A DNA stretch of 64,000 nucleotides, taken from contig NC_057926.1 of NCBI RefSeq assembly GCF_018873765.1, positions 53,767,378 to 53,831,377 of the forward strand, in the 5' to 3' direction. Within the stretch, counting starts at the first letter, position 1. Each line of letters starts with the position of its first letter. Position numbers and translations under genes: made by a program. Under the pieces are notes generated by a model. It was not told where the DNA came from and did not search any database. It saw only the letters and a program-made list of their open reading frames with translations. This DNA is from Telopea speciosissima. Its lineage: Eukaryota > Streptophyta > Magnoliopsida > Proteales > Proteaceae. Of the stretch, positions 59,589 to 64,000 are shown one piece after another.

Positions 59589-60680
59589 ACACATCCATTC
59601 CCTGGATAAATGATTCCATGCCTCTACTCATATGACTGGTAAGTCTCATGTCCTCGCTTCACCTCAGAAGATTGCACATTCCTCTAGAGTCATACTTGCC
59701 GATGGCTCCTCTACTGTGACACCTTCTAGGTCTGTAACTTTACCTTCTTTTCCTCAGTTAACTTTTGTTCTTTATGTTCTTGACTTGCCTTTAAACCTTA
59801 TGTCTATTAGTCAATCAACAAAATCCTTGAATTGCTCAGTCACCTTTTATCTTACCTGTTGTGTTTTTCAGGATCTCCAGACAAGGAAGACGATTGGTGG
59901 AGGGTGTGAAAAGGATGGCCTCAACTACTACGGCTGCTTCTGCTACCTCTTCTAATGCATCTCCACTTCATTGGCACTACTGGTTGGGACATATTTCCCT
60001 TTCCAAGCTCCCAACAAATTGTCCCCAGTAGCAAGGAAATTACTCATCTTGAGTGTGAAGCATGTGAGCTTGGAAAGCATCACCGTCCTTCATTCCTTCC
60101 TCGTGAAGCCCCTAGTAGTCCTTCATTTTCTTTGGTTCATTCTGATATCCAGGGTCCATGTTGTGTCAAGAGTCCATTAGGTTTTGTTTATTTTGTGACT
60201 TTTGTGGACGATTATTCTCGTACTGAATTTTTATCTGTGTTTCAATAATTTCATTATGAAATTAAGACTCAGTTTGGTGTGTCTATTAAAATCTTCTGTT
60301 CGGATAATGCTTTAGAATATAATCAAGGTGAAATATCTAAGTTTTGTTATGCACATAGCATGATACATCAAATTAGTTGTTCTTATACTCCTCAATAGAA
60401 TGGTGTAATTGAATGGAAAAACAGACAATTGCTAGAAGTTGCCCATTCCTTGATGTTCCACATGAAAGTTCCAAAATATTTGTGGAGTGATGTGATTCAT
60501 ATTGCTTGTTATTTGATAAATCGTATGCCATTAGTTGTTCTTGGTAATCATTCTCCGTTCTCTATTGTTTTTCTTGATGTTAATCTATTTGGCTTGCCCC
60601 CACAGGTGTTTGATTGTGTTTGCTTTGTTCACAACCTTCGCCCTGGTATTGATAAATTAGCACTGCATGGCGCGTGAAAC
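59589..60680 (+). pseudogene. Copia protease and integrase relic
   Basis: The protease opens WINDS, where the family has Asp-Ser-Gly; the Gly codon is damaged by a one-base loss. Reading continues HSSRVILADGSSTVTPS and FVLYVLDLPLNLMSISQSTK. The integrase zinc region shows LHWHYWLGHISLSKLP (H-x4-H) and LECEACELGKHH (C-x2-C). Core residues: VHSDIQGPC and FVDDYSR give the two Asp, and NGVIEWKNRQLLEV gives the Glu, with Trp where Arg is usual. A TAG stop precedes NGV, and a TAA follows FLSVFQ. Confidence 0.88.
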
Positions 60681-60892
60681 CAAGTGTGTGTGTCTTTTGG
60701 CTATGCTTGCACTCAGAAGGGTTATAGATGTCATAATCTCATTACATGTCAATATTCTGTCAGTGCGGATGTGACTTTCTTTGAATCTACACCTTATTTT
60801 TCTAATCTGATGATAATATCCTAATACCTCCACCACTTCCAATACTTGTTCCCTTTACTGACTCTCCTTCTGATAGTACTCCAGCTAAATAG

Positions 60893-62503
60893 TTGCAGGT
60901 ATACAAGCGCTGTCCCAAGTCCTCTATGACTCAATCTGCTCCTTCGCAACCACCTTTTACTTCATCAAACACCAGGATTGGGGATCCTCCATCTCCTGAC
61001 TTACTCGTCGCTCTTTGCAAAGGTACCCGTTCTCACAAAGCTCCAACTACTTACCCTATTGAGAATTATGTTTCTATATCTCACTTTCCCTCTTCTTTAC
61101 ATATTCTTGCCTTGTATATATCTACTAACTCCATTCCTAAGACTTATCAAGAGGCTTTATCTCATCATGGGTGGAAAGTGGCTATAGACACAGAGATGGA
61201 TGCTTTGTTGGGTCGTTGGACTTGGACTCTTATTGACCTACCCTCAAGGAAGGAGCTTGTGAGGTGTCACCGAGTGTACACAGTTAAATATCTTCCAGAT
61301 GGCTCCGTTGAACCCCAAAGCTTGGTTGGTTGCAAAAGGCTATAATCAGACTTATGGTGTTAATTATTTTAAGACTTCCTCTCCGGTGGCATGCCTTAAT
61401 TCTGTACGGCTTTTTCTCTCTTTGGTTGTAAACCTTGATTGGCCTCTATTTCAGCTTGATATTAAAAATGTTTTTCTTTATGGTGATCTTGAAGAAGAGG
61501 TTTATATAGAGCAACCTCCAGGGTACGTTGCTCAGGAGGAGAATGCGTCCAAGGTATGTCTCTGAACACTCTATGCTTGTTCACCATCGGGGGAACAAGT
61601 TCGTGATCCTCTTTTAGGCATTGAAGAGGTTAAGGCCTATCTTCATCAGCATTTTCTGGGAAATTGAGGTTATTCGTTGTAAAAAGGTTTCAGTCTATCT
61701 CAGAGAAAGTATGTTTTCGATCTTCTCTCTGAAACAGGTATGCTAGGTTGTAAACCTATTGACAACCCTATGGATCCGAACCTGAAACTTGGTGTGTGTG
61801 ATGGTGAAGACTTTGAGGATAAGCATCAATACAAAAGACTTGTAGGGAGTTGATCTATTTGACTGTCACTTTTCTGGATATTTCTTTTGTCATTGGAGTC
61901 ATCAATCAATTTATGGAAAGTTCTAAACGTTCTCATTGGGATGCTGTTTGTCGTATTCTGAGGTATCTTAAGAGTGCTCCTGGAAAAGGTCTTATCTATC
62001 ATCGCCATGACCACATTGAGATTGTAGGGTACTATGATGCTAATAGGGGTTGGTGCTGCCAATGATCATAGGTCAACCATTGGATATTGTACTTTTGTTG
62101 GTGGTAATCTTGTGTCTTGGCGGAGTAAGAAGCAGACTACAGTGGCTAGGTCTAGTGCAGAAGCTAGGTATAGAGCTATGCTTCATACTACATTGAGTTG
62201 ATGTGGTTGAAGTCTTTACTACAAGAGTTGGGATTTTCAGTTCCTTAAACACTGGCGATGTATTGTGATAATCAGGTTGCAACCTATATTGATAGGAATC
62301 CGGTTTTACATGAACGAACCAAGCATATTGAGGTTGATTGCCATTTTGTGCGAAATGTGATCATGCAGAAGCTTATTTCAACTCTGTTCGTTAACTCTAG
62401 CAATCAACTTGATGATATGTTCACAAAGGCATTGTTTTGGCGGCTTGCATTTCTCCGTAGTTGTTCCAAGCTTGGTATGGGAGATATATATAATCCAGCT
62501 TGA
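60893..62503 (+). pseudogene. Copia reverse transcriptase and RNase H relic
   Basis: Opens with the pre-RT region (SIPKTYQEALSHHGWKVAID, MDALLGRWTWTLIDLP). A frameshift leads into [20 protein letters not shown] and [20 protein letters not shown], which holds the first catalytic Asp. After VCL near 61560 the text jumps to EEVKAYLHQHFLG-like sequence, so the stretch with the YVDD motif is missing. Then come KYVLDLLSETGMLGCKPIDN, RILRYLKSAPGKGLIYH and RNase H blocks SWRSKKQTTVARSSAEARY, MYCDNQVATYIDRNPVLHER and KHIEVDCHFVR. It ends YNPA-stop next to the polypurine tract. Confidence 0.9.
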
Positions 62504-62510
62504 GAGGGAG

Positions 62511-62755
62511 TGTTAGAGAATGCATCTTGATTGGAGGTCTATGGACCTCCATAGACCTCCATACCGTGGGGTTTTCTGTCTTGGGTTATTAGTTTGGTTG
62601 ACATCCTTAAGTCTCCTACTTTTAGTTGTAGTTTGTTAGCAGTTTTTAGTTTCCTATTTGTTTATAGTCTTAGCTAAGAAAGTTTCCTTTTCATATTTGT
62701 AACTAACGTAACATTTATAGAGATAAATAACGCCAAAGAGGAAGAATTCAACCAA
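62511..62755 (+). repeat. 3' LTR (U3 side) of the copia element
   Basis: Starts tgttagagaatgcatcttg right after the polypurine tract, as a 3' LTR should. It contains a perfect 12+12-bp inverted repeat, ggaggtctatgg/ccatagacctcc (62535-62562), and a TATA-like tttatagag near 62720. The right limit is not visible: the U5 text seen before the PBS does not follow. The end given is approximate. Confidence 0.6.
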
Positions 62756-63553
62756 AATGCGCAAATTACTTTGGAGAAATTAAAAATCCAAATGATAAAT
62801 TATATCAATGACAGCACATAGTGACTAAAGATTCAAAAGTTTTACCTTAAATTTTCAAACAAATAGAAAATATTTCAACCACCAGAATGAGATTAAAGTA
62901 ACTCAAGAAAGCAATGAAGACCTCTGCTGTTAAATCCTACCCATTCAGAGTGAATCATTGACCAAAGTCACCAAACAATTCAGACCTCTATTGAATCACT
63001 TTCTATGAGAATCCTTTGAATCTATACCGATTCTGTGAATCAGACCCTGAATAGGTCCGGTTTGGATGATTCTAATGATTCATATAGATCGGAAGCTGAT
63101 TCCCTAATTGAGTTGATTCAGTTGAAATGTGTCAAATATGACCATGCAAAAGATCCATTTTTGTCCCCCCCTCCCTTTTTAACTCTTCAAACATTTGTCT
63201 AACAGTTTTAGAAACCCTCATTACTTCTTTGACTTCCTAAGAGAGAGAATTGCAGATTTTGGAGCTTTTCTTCCTCACAACCCAATGAGAATGTTGCAAC
63301 ATATGTATGAGTTTCCAATTCATTACATGATCTTTGAATTTTTCCTATTGGTTTGGGGAATAATTATATATTCTAAGATTCTGATTCAAACCCCGATTTG
63401 ATTCAATAATCCTCATGAGGATTCTAGGATTCGAGTCAGCATTAGCAACTATGAAGGAGACATATATCCAGATGTAAGATAGTAATAGAAGGAAAACAAT
63501 CATCTAAAATGGAATTTAAATAAATAGAAAAGAGTTAAAGGAGCAATATTTAC

Positions 63554-64000
63554 CAATGCAGCCAAATGTGCCTCTTGTATAATATTTCCATCAATCTCCA
63601 ATCTGGCAATGGGAAACTCTGGAAGATGTCCTGACTGTTTCTTACCAAGCAAGTCACCTGGTCCACGAAGAGAAAGGTCTACATTGGCCAGGTGAAAACC
63701 ATCAGATGACGTCTCAAGGACCTTCAATCGGCTCAGACTACTGGAGGTAGATGCAAGAAAAATACACTTCGACTTCCTCTGTCCACGGCCAACTCGTCCT
63801 CTTAGTTGGTGCAGTTGAGCCATTCCAAATCTCTCAGCATTCATGACTACCATCATGGATGCATCAGGAACATCAACACCAATCTCAATCACTAGAGTTG
63901 AAAGCAGTATCTTTGTTTCCCCTGACCTAAACATTCGTAATGCTTCATCTTTGTCATCACTCCTCATTCTTCCATGCAACAGCCCACACTGGTATCCCTT
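63554..64000 (-). CDS. RECG1: Organellar RecG DNA helicase, penultimate exon (partial)
   Basis: The exon enters from the right edge (reading GYQCGLLHGRMRSDD from position 64000) and ends at donor GCATTG|GTAAAT (63554), joining 56004 in phase 0. It encodes the end of the second helicase lobe: motif V, LSTLVIEIGVDVPDASMMVV, and motif VI, QLHQLRGRVGRG with the arginine finger. Then comes the RecG-specific LRGPGDLLGKKQSGHLPEF region, part of the TRG translocation motif that couples ATP hydrolysis to movement on DNA. No stops or shifts occur in this part, so the gene may be functional despite its large intron. The rest of the gene, including the transit peptide and wedge domain, lies outside the window. 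Confidence 0.93.

Larger units (their letters stand above)
57014..62510 (+). mobile_element. Ty1/copia retrotransposon internal region, inactive
   Basis: Runs from the primer-binding site tggtatcagagc (57014-57025, complementary to the 3' end of initiator tRNA-Met) to the polypurine tract tgagagggag (62501-62510). The order gag, protease, integrase, RT, RNase H is that of copia elements. Every domain carries frameshifts or stops: the zinc-knuckle last Cys is Tyr, the protease active-site Gly codon is damaged, a stop lies in the integrase, and the RT segment with YVDD is deleted. It lies antisense in the last RecG intron. Confidence 0.92.
56005..63553 (-). other. Giant last intron of the RecG gene
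   Basis: GT-AG intron of 7549 bp. 57014-62510 and flanking pieces are a Ty1/copia element in the opposite orientation. Roughly 56005-56830 and 62760-63553 look like original intron or unrelated DNA; nothing else is recognised there. Confidence 0.8.

Overview
This is a plant nuclear window, from a flowering plant. The genes carry GT-AG introns and belong to angiosperm families: a PIN auxin carrier, an HD-Zip II factor, a MOTHER OF FT AND TFL1 (MFT) protein, an organellar RecG helicase and an ABCC transporter. The intergenic DNA is AT-rich and full of small plant transposons, including SINEs and many hairpin-like MITEs. I cannot name the species. All five host genes lie on the minus strand.

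Layout. 284-2668 is the 5' exon of an ABCC (MRP-type) transporter, broken by one in-frame TGA in TMD0; the gene continues off the left edge. 2.7-15.8 kb is a gene desert with a Ty3/gypsy integrase relic, an AU-type SINE, a 115-bp tandem repeat and several MITEs. 15844-19248 is a complete six-exon PIN3-type auxin efflux carrier (641 aa). 19.6-38.7 kb is repeat-rich intergenic DNA with a decayed Ty1/copia piece, a Tourist-like MITE and hAT-like MITEs. 38741-40354 is a complete four-exon HD-Zip II gene of the ATHB-17 type (233 aa). 40.6-51 kb is intergenic and holds a tRNA-derived SINE with an 11-bp target duplication. 50986-53058 is a complete four-exon MFT gene (172 aa) with four CACGTG boxes upstream, MITEs in two introns and a long CT run touching one splice donor. 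55912-64000 is the 3' end of an organellar RecG helicase. Its last intron is 7.5 kb because it carries a heavily mutated Ty1/copia element in the opposite orientation.

The host genes do not form a pathway or cluster; each acts separately (transport, auxin flux, transcription, seed ABA signalling, organelle DNA recombination). I found no convincing undescribed multi-gene system. The most informative points are: the single stop codon in an otherwise open ABCC exon; a Leu at the FT/TFL1 switch position of MFT, together with an unusual splice donor; a copia element whose two ends do not match and which holds about 750 bp of foreign-looking sequence; and several MITE families with clear target-site duplications. 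Exon boundaries were set by reading splice sites and by recalled family sequences, not by alignment software.
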